Below are positions 1-9,509 of a stretch of 64,000 nt of DNA, in pieces (the stretch's first letter is position 1; the number at the start of each line of letters is the position of its first letter). A program made the translations under genes and the position numbers. The DNA is from an uncultured Bacteroidales bacterium (GTDB lineage Bacteria; Bacteroidota; Bacteroidia; Bacteroidales; F082): contig CAJOIF010000027.1 of NCBI GenBank assembly GCA_905234765.1, forward strand, positions 33,590 to 97,589. The letters are read 5' to 3'. Under the pieces are notes generated by a model. It worked only from the letters and a program-made list of their open reading frames with translations, did not search any database and was not told where the DNA came from.

Positions 1-258
1 CGTGCCGAAGTTGCGGATCATGTCGACTTGATTCTTCATCAGGGCGATGAGTGGCGAAACAACGATGGCCGTGCCTTTCGACATCAGCGCGGGCAGCTGG
101 TAGCATAGCGACTTGCCACCACCCGTGGGCATCAGCACGAAAGTATTGTTGCCTGCAAGGACGCTTTTGATGATCTCTTCTTGGTTCCCCTTGAACTGGT
201 CGAAACCGAAAACATCCTTCAGCAATTTGTGGATTTCAGGGTCAGCTTTCTTTGCCAT
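1..258 (-). CDS. recQ: ATP-dependent DNA helicase RecQ, N-terminal fragment
   Basis: Only the first 86 codons lie in the window; the gene continues past position 1. RecQ is a 3'-5' superfamily 2 helicase acting in recombination and replication-fork repair. The translation begins [13 protein letters not shown], then shows the zero motif ([14 protein letters not shown], residues 17-30), Walker A with flanking residues [15 protein letters not shown] (residues 43-57), and motif Ia [13 protein letters not shown] (residues 66-78), all diagnostic of RecQ. The ATG at 256-258 is the only start that gives the full zero motif. It is divergent from kdsD, with about 150 bp between them. Confidence 0.93.
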   Translation of the reverse strand, partial: MAKKADPEIHKLLKDVFGFDQFKGNQEEIIKSVLAGNNTFVLMPTGGGKSLCYQLPALMSKGTAIVVSPLIALMKNQVDMIRNFGT

Positions 259-362
259 TATGTCCTCCTTTTGGTATTGTCCGAATTTTTGCGTTATTTT
301 GCAATCTGTTTTGAAAAACTGCGTTATTGCCAAAGAGAGTTACTCTCCGTCATCAGCAAAGA

Positions 363-370
363 CAAAGTTA
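363..370 (-). promoter_or_regulatory. Probable -7 box for recQ
   Basis: Read on the minus strand this is TAACTTTG, matching the Bacteroidota -7 consensus TAnnTTTG. It lies about 105 nt upstream of the recQ start. Assigned by motif and position only. Confidence 0.4.
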
Positions 371-411
371 TATCATTTCATACATACGGCGCAAGAAAAT
401 CTTGAGAAAAA

Positions 412-1377
412 ATGAGAAAAAATGAAGAAATAATTCGATTAGCTACTCAAATCATTGATAATGAATCGAATGCAATCAATGGGTTGAAAGCTCGGTTGGA
501 TGATGATTTCGCGAAAGTGGTTGATGTGATACTTGAGAGCAAGGGCAATTTGGTGTTTTCGGGTATTGGGAAGAGTGCTGTCATTGCCCAAAAGATTGTG
601 GCGACGATGAATTCGACGGGCACGACGGCGGTCTTCATGCATGCCGCCGATGCCATTCACGGCGACTTGGGCATTGTTCGCGAGGGCGACATCGTGGTGA
701 TTCTTTCGAAAAGTGGTGAAACGCCTGAAATCAAGATGCTTGTGCCGCTCATTAAACTGCGTGGAAACAAGATTGTGGCGATGGTCGGTAATCGTCAGTC
801 GTATCTGGCTTTGCAGGCTGATTTCATTCTCGATGTGACTGTTGATGAAGAAGCCATCCCCGGCAGCCTTGCGCCGACAAACAGCACCACGGCACAACTC
901 GTTATGGGCGATGCGCTGGCCCTTATATTAATGAGGTGTCGTGGTTTTTCCACCGCCGATTTCGCCAAGTTCCATCCTGGTGGTGCCTTGGGCAAACAAT
1001 TGTATCTGCGCGTCAAAGACCTGTATGTCAGGAATGAGCGCCCCGAAGTCGGCCCCAATGACAGCCTTACGCAAGTGATTATTGAGATGACAGGCAAACG
1101 CCTTGGCGCGACAGTGGTAACCGAAAACGGACAGCTCCTCGGCATCATTACTGACGGTGACCTGCGCCGTATGTTGCTGAAATACCCCGACATCGAGCAG
1201 GTGAAAGCCGCCCAAATTATGACATCCAACCCCAAGACCATTGATGATGAGGCTTTAGTGGTGGATGCCTTGCACAAAATGCGGGAGAACAGCATTACCC
1301 AACTGCCCGTCATACACGATGGAAAATATCTGGGAATCATACATTTGCATGATATCCTTAAAGAAGGGATTTTTTAA
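412..1377 (+). CDS. kdsD: Arabinose-5-phosphate isomerase, KpsF/GutQ family
   Basis: Interconverts ribulose-5-phosphate and arabinose-5-phosphate, the first step of Kdo synthesis for LPS, in the cytoplasm. The 321-residue product has the usual family length. An N-terminal SIS sugar-isomerase domain (about residues 30-170) shows FSGIGKSAVIAQK and the phosphate-binding SKSGETPE motif, followed by FHPGGALG, a family hallmark. Two CBS domains fill residues 205-321. The next gene is lptB, as in the proteobacterial kdsD-lpt cluster, which supports a role in LPS rather than sugar catabolism. It starts at ATG 412; an AT-rich leader without Shine-Dalgarno sequence precedes it. Confidence 0.93.
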   Translation: MRKNEEIIRLATQIIDNESNAINGLKARLDDDFAKVVDVILESKGNLVFSGIGKSAVIAQKIVATMNSTGTTAVFMHAADAIHGDLGIVREGDIVVILSKSGETPEIKMLVPLIKLRGNKIVAMVGNRQSYLALQADFILDVTVDEEAIPGSLAPTNSTTAQLVMGDALALILMRCRGFSTADFAKFHPGGALGKQLYLRVKDLYVRNERPEVGPNDSLTQVIIEMTGKRLGATVVTENGQLLGIITDGDLRRMLLKYPDIEQVKAAQIMTSNPKTIDDEALVVDALHKMRENSITQLPVIHDGKYLGIIHLHDILKEGIF

Positions 1378-1382
1378 TTTAT

Positions 1383-1417
1383 GATTTAGAATTTAAGATT
1401 CAAAATTCAGCATTCAA
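1383..1417. repeat. Heptad tandem array between kdsD and lptB
   Basis: The spacer divides exactly into five 7-mers: GATTTAG, AATTTAA, GATTCAA, AATTCAG, CATTCAA. The last runs into the lptB start codon. It belongs with similar period-7 arrays at 9153, 9510, 15806 and 21513. Confidence 0.65.
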
Positions 1418-2154
1418 TGAAGCTTTGGACAGATAATCTGGTGAAAAAGTACAAGCAACGCACGGTAGTGAAAGGAGTGAGCGTGGGCGTCAATCAAGGG
1501 GAAATCGTAGGTCTGCTCGGGCCCAACGGTGCCGGTAAGACGACGACATTCTACATGGTGGTGGGTCTCATCAAGCCTTATTCAGGTAAGGTATTTCTCG
1601 ATGAGCAGGACATCTCTTCTCAGCCTATGTACAAGCGCGCCCAGATGGGTATCGGTTACCTCGCGCAGGAGGCCTCGGTGTTCCGTCAGATGAGTGTGGA
1701 GGACAACATAGCTTCGGTGATGCAGTTCAAGAAGGGCATGACGAAGCAAATGCAGCGTGAGAAGCTGGAGTCGCTGTTAGACGAGTTTGGTTTGCAGCAT
1801 GTCCGCAAGAGCAAGGGCATACAGCTCTCGGGCGGAGAGCGTCGTCGTACCGAGATCGCCCGCGCCTTGGCCGTCGACCCCAACTTCATCCTCTTGGACG
1901 AGCCTTTCGCCGGCGTCGACCCCATCGCTGTGGAGGACATCCAACGCATCATCTTCAAACTGAAAAGGAAAAACATCGGTGTCCTCATCACCGACCATAA
2001 CGTGCACGAGACGTTATCCATCACCGATCGCGCCTATCTGCTTTTCGATGGACAAGTACTGATGTCAGGCACGCCTGAAGAGTTGGCACAAGACGAACAT
2101 GTCCGCGAGGTTTACTTGGGGCATAATTTTATTCTGCACAAGAAGGAGATGTAA
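1417..2154 (+). CDS. lptB: LPS export ABC transporter ATP-binding protein LptB
   Basis: ATPase of the LptBFG complex that extracts LPS from the inner membrane. The 245-residue length is typical. Walker A is GPNGAGKTT (35-43), the signature is [15 protein letters not shown], Walker B is [12 protein letters not shown], and the switch histidine follows in [10 protein letters not shown]. The phrase [18 protein letters not shown] is characteristic of LptB. It lies 39 nt after kdsD and is probably co-transcribed with it. It is convergent with pssA; the two stop codons are 2 nt apart. Confidence 0.95.
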   Translation: MKLWTDNLVKKYKQRTVVKGVSVGVNQGEIVGLLGPNGAGKTTTFYMVVGLIKPYSGKVFLDEQDISSQPMYKRAQMGIGYLAQEASVFRQMSVEDNIASVMQFKKGMTKQMQREKLESLLDEFGLQHVRKSKGIQLSGGERRRTEIARALAVDPNFILLDEPFAGVDPIAVEDIQRIIFKLKRKNIGVLITDHNVHETLSITDRAYLLFDGQVLMSGTPEELAQDEHVREVYLGHNFILHKKEM

Positions 2155-2156
2155 AC

Positions 2157-2873
2157 CTAAGCATCCATTCTTTCTGCGAAGAATATCGACATCAAAACAT
2201 ACAATATCATCACAAACGGCAACGCCAGGAACCTGAAAATGGCGAAACCCACCACTGCGACAATCAGGAAAATCCACCTGACTTCGTTGCCTTTCCATTT
2301 CACGGACTTCATCTTGAACGAAAAGAACTGCAATCGACAGACCATCATGAAGGAAAAGATGATTGTGATGCCGAGGCAGGCCCAATAGCCCAAGGCACCG
2401 TCAGAAAGGTGTCCTGCTTGGGCAAGTGCCAAAGGCAACGAGGCGATAAAGATGGCCATGCCAGGCGCAGGGATGCCACGGAACGAGGTCGTCTGTGTGT
2501 CGTCAATGTTGAATTTGGCGAGACGGATGGCCGAAAACACGGGTAACATAAAGGCTATGCAGGGTAATACGTCGATATCAAGCAGCGTGAGTGACGGCAA
2601 GTCGACAGCGCGGTCCATCAGCCAGCACATAATGAATCCTGGCGCCACACCGAATGACACTACATCGGACAAGGAGTCCAAGTCGGCGCCAATGGGTGAG
2701 TGGGCCTTGAGGAGTCGGGCAGCAAAGCCGTCCAAAAAGTCGAACAAACCAGCCACAAAAATCATGAGTGCCGCTTTGACGGGCATGCCTTCGGTGAGAA
2801 ACAGGATGGATAGACAACCCGAAACCAGGTTGCCGCAAGTGATGGCGTTGGGGATATGTTGTTTTATGCTCAT
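2157..2873 (-). CDS. pssA: CDP-diacylglycerol--serine O-phosphatidyltransferase
   Basis: Makes phosphatidylserine from CDP-diacylglycerol and serine, the precursor of phosphatidylethanolamine, in the inner membrane. The complete CDP-alcohol phosphatidyltransferase motif D-x2-D-G-x2-A-R-x8-G-x3-D-x3-D is present at residues 45-70 (DFLDGFAARLL...GADLDSLSD). Several hydrophobic segments follow, as expected for the roughly 240-residue class II enzyme. The start was set at ATG 2871-2873 (MSIKQHIPNAITCGN) because homologues begin there and an upstream in-frame ATG would fall near the -7 box. It is divergent from murF-alr. Confidence 0.93.
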   Translation of the reverse strand: MSIKQHIPNAITCGNLVSGCLSILFLTEGMPVKAALMIFVAGLFDFLDGFAARLLKAHSPIGADLDSLSDVVSFGVAPGFIMCWLMDRAVDLPSLTLLDIDVLPCIAFMLPVFSAIRLAKFNIDDTQTTSFRGIPAPGMAIFIASLPLALAQAGHLSDGALGYWACLGITIIFSFMMVCRLQFFSFKMKSVKWKGNEVRWIFLIVAVVGFAIFRFLALPFVMILYVLMSIFFAERMDA

Positions 2874-2895
2874 TTCGTTACTTTTTTCTGGTTTG

Positions 2896-2903
2896 CAAAG
2901 ATA
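2896..2903 (-). promoter_or_regulatory. -7 box for pssA
   Basis: Minus strand TATCTTTG fits TAnnTTTG and lies 23 nt upstream of the chosen pssA start, which also argues against a start further upstream. Confidence 0.55.
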
Positions 2904-2923
2904 CACGTTTTTCAGAAAAGCCG

Positions 2924-2931
2924 TATTTTTG
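2924..2931 (+). promoter_or_regulatory. -7 box for murF-alr
   Basis: TATTTTTG fits TAnnTTTG and predicts a transcript start only about 15 nt before the murF-alr ATG. Together with the box at 2896 it forms a compact divergent promoter. Confidence 0.55.
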
Positions 2932-2950
2932 CGAAAATTTTACGCATTTT

Positions 2951-5431
2951 ATGCAACACCAGTTCTATTCTCTGAAGCAAGTCGCTGAAATCGTCGGCGG
3001 GCAGTTGGTCGGATTTCCTGTCAAACAGCAGGTCTGCGACCTTCTTATTGACAGCCGTCACCTGATGGATCCGCGCCAAGCCTTGTTTTTCGCCTTGACG
3101 AGTGCTCGCAACGATGGCCATAAGTACATCGGCGAGTTGTACGATAAAGGTGTCCGTGCCTTCGTGGTGAACCGCCAACCCGAGAATTGTCCTGAGGCGG
3201 CTTTTATCGTCGTGCCTGACACACTGAAAGCCTTGCAGACCTTGGCCTCAAGCCATCGCCAACAATTCACCTTCCCCGTCATCGGCATCACGGGCAGCAA
3301 CGGCAAGACTATTGTCAAGGAGTGGCTGTTCCAGATGTTAAGCCCTGACTATAATATCGTTCGCAGCCCGAAAAGTTACAACTCGCAAGTGGGGGTGCCG
3401 CTCTCGGTGTGGCAGATGAACGACAACAATGAATTGGCCATCTTCGAGGCGGGCATCTCCGAACCCGAAGAAATGATGGCCTTGCAGGACATCATCCGTC
3501 CGACCATCGGCGTGTTCACCAACATAGGGCAGGCGCACGAGGAGAATTTCATCAACCCTGCGCAAAAGGCAGGGGAGAAGCTTAACTTGTTTACCAAGGC
3601 CGAACAATTGGTGTATTGTATGGATTATTCTGAAATACAACAGGTTATAATTCGCTCTAACCTAGTTGAAAAAGTAAAACTGTTCACTTGGAGCCGTAAA
3701 TTTGAGGAAGCCAACTTGTTTGTGAAGCAAGTAACGAAAAACGAGAAATCCACGGAGATAGTGTGCGTTTATAAGGGTGAGGAATTGTCGTTTACCATAC
3801 CTTTTGCCGACGACGCTTCCATAGAGAATGCCCTACATTGCGTTGCAGTGGGATTGTTGCTGAAGATGGATCCCATTGTTATTGCCGAGCGGCTGAAAAA
3901 CCTCACCTCCATTGCTATGCGCCTAGAAATCAAGGCGGGTGTGAACAATTGCACCATTATCAACGACTATTATAACTCTGATGTCAACTCCTTGGCCATC
4001 GCCCTCGATGTGATGAACCAGCAGCATCAGCATCGTCATCACGTGGTCATTTTGTCTGACATCCTGCAAAGCGGCCGCAACGAGATGGATTTGTACGCTG
4101 AAATCGGGCAGATGTTGAAGAACAAGAATGTCGACTTGCTGATTGGTATCGGTGAGGCCATTTCGCGCCAGGCCAACAAGTTCGAGATGGAAAGCTATTT
4201 CTATAAGAATGTGCCTGACTTCTTGGCCCAGTTCCCTTTTTCGAAGTTCAACAACCAGACCATCCTCTTGAAAGGTGCCCGTGCGTTCGAGTTTGAGCAA
4301 ATCGGTATGGAACTTCAAGAGAAGGCTCACGAGACGGTACTTGAAATCAACTTCAACCATCTTGTCAGCAACCTCAATCATTTCCGCTCGAAAATCAAGC
4401 CCGAGACCAAACTGATGGTAATGGTGAAAGCTTTTGGCTACGGTAGCGGCAACCTTGAGGTTTCTAATGTGCTCCAATTCCATAACGTTGATTATCTGAC
4501 GGTTGCATTCGCCGACGAAGGCGTAGAATTGCGTCGTGCAGGTATCAACCTGCCCATTATGGTGATGAGTCCCGAGGTAAACAGCTACGACAATATCATC
4601 AAATACCACCTTGAGCCAGAGGTGTTTAGCTTTCGCAATCTAGAGTTTATCGAAAAGGCACTGCAGAATTTGGCATTGCCCGAGGCGCATCCTTTGAATG
4701 TCCATATCAAACTCGATACGGGTATGCACCGCTTGGGTTTCTCCAACGACGAACTGCCAGAACTCATTCGCCGCATCCAAGCTAATCCGATGCTGCATGT
4801 GAAGAGCGTGTTTTCGCATTTGGCCACCGCCGACAACCCTGCCGAGGACGAGTTTACTTTGTGCCAAATCCATAACTTCGAGGTAGGCAGCCAGATGATT
4901 GTCGAGGCATTTCCGCATGTGTTGCGTCACATCCTCAACACGGCAGGCATCACGCGCTTCTCGCAGTACCAGTTTGACATGGTGCGTTTGGGCATTGGCC
5001 TGTATGGTGTGCCGACTTGCGAGGCCGACAAAGGCGTTTTGGAACCAGTGGTTTCTTTGAAAACTACCATCAATCAGATCAAGTTCATCCCCAAGGGCGA
5101 CAGCATAGGCTACAACCGCCATGGCCGCGCCGAGAGAGACATGCGCATCGGCATCGTGCCCATCGGCTACGCTGATGGCCTTTCTAGGCTGTTGGGTAAT
5201 GGCAACGGTGTGTTCTATGTGTATGGCCGTCCCGTCAAGGTGGTGGGCGACATCTGCATGGACATGTGCATGTTGGATTTGACTGATTTGGAAGCCTCTG
5301 AAGGTGATACGGTGGTCATCTTCGATGCCGAGCACGACATCGCCGACATTGCGAAGGCGTGTCAGACCATTCCTTATGAAATAATGACACGCGTCTCACA
5401 GAGGGTGAAACGTGTGTATTATCAGGAATAA
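2951..5431 (+). CDS. murF-alr: Bifunctional UDP-MurNAc-tripeptide:D-Ala-D-Ala ligase / alanine racemase
   Basis: One 826-residue polypeptide joins two cytoplasmic peptidoglycan steps: the racemase makes D-alanine and the ligase adds D-Ala-D-Ala to the muramyl tripeptide. The MurF part (about 1-455) has the Mur ligase P-loop GITGSNGKT with Lys119. The Alr part (about 460-826) has the PLP lysine Lys493 in VKAFGYGSG, followed by LDTGMHRLGF, and IGYNRHGRAERD and IPIGYADG near the second active site. This fusion is a known trait of Bacteroidota. No stop or frame change occurs between the halves. It is convergent with atpG. Confidence 0.96.
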   Translation: MQHQFYSLKQVAEIVGGQLVGFPVKQQVCDLLIDSRHLMDPRQALFFALTSARNDGHKYIGELYDKGVRAFVVNRQPENCPEAAFIVVPDTLKALQTLASSHRQQFTFPVIGITGSNGKTIVKEWLFQMLSPDYNIVRSPKSYNSQVGVPLSVWQMNDNNELAIFEAGISEPEEMMALQDIIRPTIGVFTNIGQAHEENFINPAQKAGEKLNLFTKAEQLVYCMDYSEIQQVIIRSNLVEKVKLFTWSRKFEEANLFVKQVTKNEKSTEIVCVYKGEELSFTIPFADDASIENALHCVAVGLLLKMDPIVIAERLKNLTSIAMRLEIKAGVNNCTIINDYYNSDVNSLAIALDVMNQQHQHRHHVVILSDILQSGRNEMDLYAEIGQMLKNKNVDLLIGIGEAISRQANKFEMESYFYKNVPDFLAQFPFSKFNNQTILLKGARAFEFEQIGMELQEKAHETVLEINFNHLVSNLNHFRSKIKPETKLMVMVKAFGYGSGNLEVSNVLQFHNVDYLTVAFADEGVELRRAGINLPIMVMSPEVNSYDNIIKYHLEPEVFSFRNLEFIEKALQNLALPEAHPLNVHIKLDTGMHRLGFSNDELPELIRRIQANPMLHVKSVFSHLATADNPAEDEFTLCQIHNFEVGSQMIVEAFPHVLRHILNTAGITRFSQYQFDMVRLGIGLYGVPTCEADKGVLEPVVSLKTTINQIKFIPKGDSIGYNRHGRAERDMRIGIVPIGYADGLSRLLGNGNGVFYVYGRPVKVVGDICMDMCMLDLTDLEASEGDTVVIFDAEHDIADIAKACQTIPYEIMTRVSQRVKRVYYQE

Positions 5432-5441
5432 AAACTTTCTC

Positions 5442-6314
5442 TTACCCATTCAACGCTTCGGCGCCGCCAACGATGTCAATCAACTCGTTAGTGATGACGT
5501 TTTGACGCGCCTTGTTGTACAGAATCTTCAGTTCTTGTGACAACTGGTCGGCGTTGTCGGAGGCGATATGCATGGCGGTCATGCGCGCACCATGCTCGGC
5601 AGTCACCGCATCCAGCATGATGGAATAGAAGTTGGTACGAATTACCTTGGGAATCAAGTCGTTGACGAAGGCCTCCTTGTCGGGCTCCACGATGTAGTCA
5701 AAGTTTTTGGCCTCGCCTGTGATCTCGGCCTTCAAAGGCAGCATCACCTCACGTGTCGGTGTTTGCACGCCCGCGTTCTTGAAGTGGTTGAACACCAGCT
5801 CCACACGGTCTACCTTGTGGCTGAGGAAGAGTTCTACCATCTTGTCGCTGACTTCCATGGCGAGGTCATATGAAAGGCTCTCGGCCAATGGCTCGTATTG
5901 TTGCTCTACCTTGATGCCAAACTTTTTGGCGTAGTCGTTGACTTTCTTTCCTGCTAGGAACACCAGCACGTTCTCCGCGCCGAGGCGGTCGACATACTCG
6001 TCGTAGACTTGCTTGAAGAGTTTGCAGACGCTGGAGTTGTAGACACCGCACAGCCCGCTGCTCGACGAGAAGGCCATCAACGCGACCTTTTTCACCTCGC
6101 GGTGTTCGGCCAATGGGATACTGACCTCGCCTTCCAAAGAGCCGAGGTAGTTCGACAGTGCCTCGCTCAACTTGTTCTTGTAGGGCAAGAAACGTGTCGT
6201 GACACCTTCGGTCTTTTTCAGTTTGGCCGCCGACACCATCTTCATCGCGCTCGTGATTTTCTGTGTCGAGGCGACGGAGACGATTCTGGCCCGTATTTCT
6301 TTCAGTGATGCCAT
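5442..6314 (-). CDS. atpG: F-type ATP synthase subunit gamma
   Basis: Central rotor stalk of F1. The 290-residue product starts MASLKEIRARIVSVASTQKI, the conserved N-terminal helix, and ends with ILYNKARQNVITNELIDIVGGAEAL, the conserved C-terminal helix inserted into the alpha3beta3 ring. It is the last gene of the minus-strand operon atpD-atpC-x-atpB-atpE-atpF-atpH-atpA-atpG, the usual Bacteroidota order. An octamer repeat array separates it from atpA. Confidence 0.97.
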   Translation of the reverse strand: MASLKEIRARIVSVASTQKITSAMKMVSAAKLKKTEGVTTRFLPYKNKLSEALSNYLGSLEGEVSIPLAEHREVKKVALMAFSSSSGLCGVYNSSVCKLFKQVYDEYVDRLGAENVLVFLAGKKVNDYAKKFGIKVEQQYEPLAESLSYDLAMEVSDKMVELFLSHKVDRVELVFNHFKNAGVQTPTREVMLPLKAEITGEAKNFDYIVEPDKEAFVNDLIPKVIRTNFYSIMLDAVTAEHGARMTAMHIASDNADQLSQELKILYNKARQNVITNELIDIVGGAEALNG

Positions 6315-6327
6315 GTTGTTTGTTTTT

Positions 6328-6405
6328 GACTTCGGGACTTCGGGACTTCGAGACTTCGGGTCATTGTCCGTCTCGTAGTCCCGTAGTCTCGCAGTCTCGT
6401 AGTCC
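6328..6405. repeat. Inverted octamer array between atpA and atpG
   Basis: The left arm (6328-6359) is four tandem copies of GACTTCGG (third copy GACTTCGA). The right arm (6370-6405) is GTCTCGTA, GTCCCGTA, GTCTCGCA, GTCTCGTA, GTCC. Because the right units are degenerate complements of the left units, the element can fold into a long imperfect hairpin. The atpA stop codon (TAG, 6405-6407) overlaps its edge. Related elements occur at 9186, 21437, 50289 and 52304, and a single arm lies inside nqrF at 59059. Confidence 0.85.
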
Positions 6406-7985
6406 TATGCATTAAAGTGTTCACTCAAATTCAAAGCTTCATCCTTCAGTACCGCCTTGATGTCGTCGTCAATCTTGCCAGCCTTCAACTGTGCCATCAC
6501 ATCCTTGTGCTTCACTTCCATCAGATCCAAGAACTGTTTTTCAAACTCAAGCACCTTGTTTTCAGGCACTTTACTCAGCAGACCGTTGGTGCCACAGAAG
6601 ATGATGGCCACCTGCTTTTCGACGGGCATGGGCGTGTATTGCGGCTGCTTTAGCAGTTCCACATTCTTGCGACCTTTGTCCAAAATGGCCAAAGTTGCGG
6701 CATCGAGTTCGGCACCGAACTTCGAGAAAGCCTCCATCTCGCGGAACTGGGCTTGGTCGAGTTTCAGGGTGCCAGCCACTTTCTTCATGGACTTGATCTG
6801 GGCGTTACCACCGACACGCGACACCGAGATACCCACGTTGATAGCGGGACGGATACCGGCATTAAACAGGCTGGTTTCCAAGAATATCTGTCCGTCGGTG
6901 ATGGAGATGACGTTGGTGGGGATGTAAGCTGACACGTCGCCGGCTTGTGTCTCGATGATGGGCAGTGCGGTGATGCTACCGCCACCTTTCACGACATCCT
7001 TGATGCTGTCGGGAAGGTCGTTCATCTGACGCGCCACATCGTCGTTGTTGATGATCTTGGCGGCACGTTCCAGCAGACGGCTGTGGAGGTAGAAGATATC
7101 GCCAGGATAAGCCTCACGTCCCGGGGGACGGCGCAAAATCAGCGACACTTCACGGTAGGCCACGGCTTGTTTTGAGAGGTCGTCATAGATGATAAGGGCG
7201 TGACGGCCAGTGTCGCGGAAGTACTCAGCGATGGCGACACCCGCGTATGGTGCATAGAACTGCATGGCGGCGGGGTCAGAGGCGGTGGCGCTGACCACGA
7301 TAGTGTAGTCCATGGCACCGTTCTTCTCCAAGGTGTTCACGAGGTTGGCCACAGTGGAGCCTTTTTGACCGACAGCGACATAGATGCAGTAAATCGGGTC
7401 GCCGTTCTTGAAGTTGTCTTTCTGGTTGATGATGGTGTCGATGGCGATGGCGGTCTTACCCGTCTGGCGGTCTCCGATGATGAGCTCACGCTGGCCGCGA
7501 CCGATGGGAATCATGGCATCGATGGCCTTGAGACCCGTCTGTAGAGGCTGGTTCACGGGTTGGCGGAAGATGACACCAGGGGCCTTGCGTTCCAAGGGCA
7601 TCTCGTAGGTCTTGCCTTGGATGGGACCCTTGCCGTCGATGGGGTTACCCAGTCCGTCGACCACGCGGCCCAACATACCTTCGCCTGCGAGGACGGAGGC
7701 GATGCGCTGGGTGCGTTTCACCGTCTCGCCTTCTTTGATGCCCTCGGTGGGACCGAGCAGCACCACGCCGACGTTGTCTTCCTCAAGGTTGAGCACCACG
7801 CCCATGGTGCCATTCTCGAACTGCACCAGTTCGTTGCTTTGCACCTTGTCGAGGCCGTAGACGTGTGCCACGCCGTCGCTCACTTGCAGCACCTTGCCCA
7901 CCTCTTCGAACTGAACTTTGTTGCTCATGTTCTGGAGCTGCATTTGCAGGATGCTCGATATTTCACTTGACTTGATGTTTGCCAT
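6405..7985 (-). CDS. atpA: F-type ATP synthase subunit alpha
   Basis: Non-catalytic nucleotide-binding F1 subunit, 526 residues. The P-loop GDRQTGKT is at residues 171-178, and the conserved [13 protein letters not shown] and [17 protein letters not shown] segments are present. The N-terminal beta-barrel segment GIAKVSGL-type is seen as [17 protein letters not shown]. It lies between atpH and atpG, with repeat-filled spacers on both sides. Confidence 0.98.
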   Translation of the reverse strand: MANIKSSEISSILQMQLQNMSNKVQFEEVGKVLQVSDGVAHVYGLDKVQSNELVQFENGTMGVVLNLEEDNVGVVLLGPTEGIKEGETVKRTQRIASVLAGEGMLGRVVDGLGNPIDGKGPIQGKTYEMPLERKAPGVIFRQPVNQPLQTGLKAIDAMIPIGRGQRELIIGDRQTGKTAIAIDTIINQKDNFKNGDPIYCIYVAVGQKGSTVANLVNTLEKNGAMDYTIVVSATASDPAAMQFYAPYAGVAIAEYFRDTGRHALIIYDDLSKQAVAYREVSLILRRPPGREAYPGDIFYLHSRLLERAAKIINNDDVARQMNDLPDSIKDVVKGGGSITALPIIETQAGDVSAYIPTNVISITDGQIFLETSLFNAGIRPAINVGISVSRVGGNAQIKSMKKVAGTLKLDQAQFREMEAFSKFGAELDAATLAILDKGRKNVELLKQPQYTPMPVEKQVAIIFCGTNGLLSKVPENKVLEFEKQFLDLMEVKHKDVMAQLKAGKIDDDIKAVLKDEALNLSEHFNA

Positions 7986-8020
7986 ATATGTTGTTGTTTG
8001 TTGTTTTCTGTTCTTGTTGG

Positions 8021-8093
8021 GCTTTCAGCTTTCAGCAATCAGCTTTCAGCTTGGTTTCACAGAGCAGATAGCTGACAGCTGATGGCTGATAGC
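8021..8093. repeat. Inverted heptamer array between atpH and atpA
   Basis: The left arm (8021-8053) is built from GCTTTCA/GCAATCA units. The right arm (about 8067-8093) reads GCTGACA, GCTGATG, GCTGATA, GCT. The right arm is close to the reverse complement of the left, so a long imperfect hairpin is possible. The unit differs from the GGACTTCG family but the architecture is the same. Confidence 0.75.
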
Positions 8094-8094
8094 T

Positions 8095-8634
8095 TTATTG
8101 CTTTAGCCTATTTTTCAGTGCGTTAAGCTGTCCAATCACGCTGGCGTCCATGCGGGAGTTCTCGATGTCGAGGATGAAGCCCCCGATGAGGCTCGGGTCT
8201 ATGGCGACGTCCATCTCGACTTGTGCAGAGAAGGTCTGTTCCACATAAGCCTTGATTTTGTCGAGCGTCGTCTCGGGCAGTTCGGTGGCGGTGGTGAGTT
8301 GTGTGTTCAGGATGTTGTGCTTCTTGCGGTACATCTCCATGAACTTCATGGCGATGAGGAACATCTTGTCCTCGCGGTGCTGTTCGGTTACGAAGGCGAT
8401 GAACTGCTTGAGGCTGTCATGCATGGGCTCGCCGACGGCCATTTCCAGCAGCTTCACCTTCTCCTCCTTGGCGACGATGGGGTCGGCCAGCACCTCGTTG
8501 AATTGTGCGATGGCTAGGAGGTAGTTGTGCGCAAAGCGTGTCAAGCCATCGTAGACGGCTTCTTCGCAGCCTTGCTCTTGGGCGATTTGGAACAGGGCCC
8601 GCGCATATCTCACCGAAATCTTTCCGTTGTCCAT
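8095..8634 (-). CDS. atpH: F-type ATP synthase subunit delta
   Basis: Peripheral-stalk F1 subunit of 179 residues that joins b to the top of the alpha3beta3 head. The start MDNGKISVRYARALFQIAQEQG carries the conserved YARALF motif, and the C-terminus DPSLIGGFILDIENSRMDASVIGQLNAL is the family signature. It lies 3 nt downstream of atpF and is translationally close to it. Confidence 0.96.
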   Translation of the reverse strand: MDNGKISVRYARALFQIAQEQGCEEAVYDGLTRFAHNYLLAIAQFNEVLADPIVAKEEKVKLLEMAVGEPMHDSLKQFIAFVTEQHREDKMFLIAMKFMEMYRKKHNILNTQLTTATELPETTLDKIKAYVEQTFSAQVEMDVAIDPSLIGGFILDIENSRMDASVIGQLNALKNRLKQ

Positions 8635-8637
8635 AGC

Positions 8638-9138
8638 TTATGCCTGTATCCGTTTGTTGTTTTTGAGCAACTGTTCGATGTAGTCGCCTTGCGATTGCTT
8701 GTCGCTCAGCTCGCGTTGCAGCAGTTTCTCTGCGATGTCGACCGAGAGGGCGATGACCTCGTTCTTGATGTTGGCCATGGCCTCGGCCTGTTCCTTTTCG
8801 ATTTTCAGTCGGGCGTCGGCCACGATCTTCTCGGCTTCCTTGCGGGCCTGCACTTTTGCCTCTTCGATCACCTGGTTTTTCAGGTCTTGGCTCTCTTTCA
8901 TGATGCGAATCTGCTCGGCTTGTGTGGCGGCCAAGGTCTCTTTCTGCTTCTGTTCGATGCCGGCCAAGGCGTTGTTGGCTTCTTCGGCCTTCAGCAACGA
9001 GTCGGCAATGTGGGCGTTGCGTTTCTCGACGGCACCCATGATCATCGGCCAACCAGCCTTCGCCAAAATCGCGAAGACGATGAGGAAGGCGATGAGCATC
9101 CATATCACTAATCCACTTTCGGGAAGAAATAAATCCAT
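8638..9138 (-). CDS. atpF: F-type ATP synthase subunit b
   Basis: Peripheral stalk of 166 residues: one N-terminal membrane helix (GLVIWMLIAFLIVFAILAK, about 9-27), then a long charged coiled coil rich in Glu, Ala and Lys that runs to the end. The motif GWPMIMGAVEKRNAHIADSL follows the membrane helix as in other b subunits. It sits between atpE and atpH. Confidence 0.95.
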   Translation of the reverse strand: MDLFLPESGLVIWMLIAFLIVFAILAKAGWPMIMGAVEKRNAHIADSLLKAEEANNALAGIEQKQKETLAATQAEQIRIMKESQDLKNQVIEEAKVQARKEAEKIVADARLKIEKEQAEAMANIKNEVIALSVDIAEKLLQRELSDKQSQGDYIEQLLKNNKRIQA

Positions 9139-9152
9139 GTTTTATAGGTTTA

Positions 9153-9255
9153 ATTGTTGGTTGTTTAATCGTTGATTGTTGACATGGGACTTCGGGACAC
9201 GGGACTTCGGGACGTTTTACGGTCCCGTAGTCCCGTAGTCTCGTGTCTCGCGTCC
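9153..9255. repeat. Heptad run plus inverted octamer array between atpE and atpF
   Basis: Positions 9153-9183 fall into period-7 units (TTTAATT, GTTGGTT, GTTTAAT, CGTTGAT, TGTTGAC). Positions 9186-9255 are a GGACTTCG/GGACACG left arm followed by a GTCCCGTA/GTCTCGTG right arm, the same family as 6328-6405. The atpE stop follows directly. Confidence 0.8.
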
Positions 9256-9256
9256 A

Positions 9257-9502
9257 TTAGCCGAGGACGGCCAACACGCACACGACGATGGCGAACAGCG
9301 TTGCACCTTCGACGAGAGCGCCGGCGATGATCATGCCAGACTGGATTTTGCTGGCGGCTTCGGGCTGACGGGCCATGGCTTCCATGGCTGACTGACCGAT
9401 TTTACCGATACCCATACCGGCACCGATGACTGCGATTGCGGCAGCGATGGCGGCCAAACCTGGCACGTAATTCACCGCTTCAAGAAGGATTGATAATAAC
9501 AT
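9257..9502 (-). CDS. atpE: F-type ATP synthase subunit c
   Basis: Ring-forming Fo subunit of 81 residues with two membrane helices. The ion-binding carboxylate is Glu65 in ALVEGATLFAIVV. The N-terminal helix has the GAGMGIGKIG glycine motif and the loop has ARQPEA. The residue after Glu65 is Gly, and the position equivalent to the sodium-ligand Gln of Ilyobacter c (about 32) is Ile, so the sodium-binding set is absent and proton coupling is the simpler inference. Confidence 0.96.
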   Translation of the reverse strand: MLLSILLEAVNYVPGLAAIAAAIAVIGAGMGIGKIGQSAMEAMARQPEAASKIQSGMIIAGALVEGATLFAIVVCVLAVLG

Positions 9503-9509
9503 GATGATT

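Noticed and set aside
2951..5431. murF and alr as two genes
   Set aside because: The frame is continuous and the fusion is a known Bacteroidota trait.
6328..6405. Rho-independent terminator between atpA and atpG
   Set aside because: The hairpin is long but imperfect, built of repeats, without a T-run, and lies inside an operon that must be read through.
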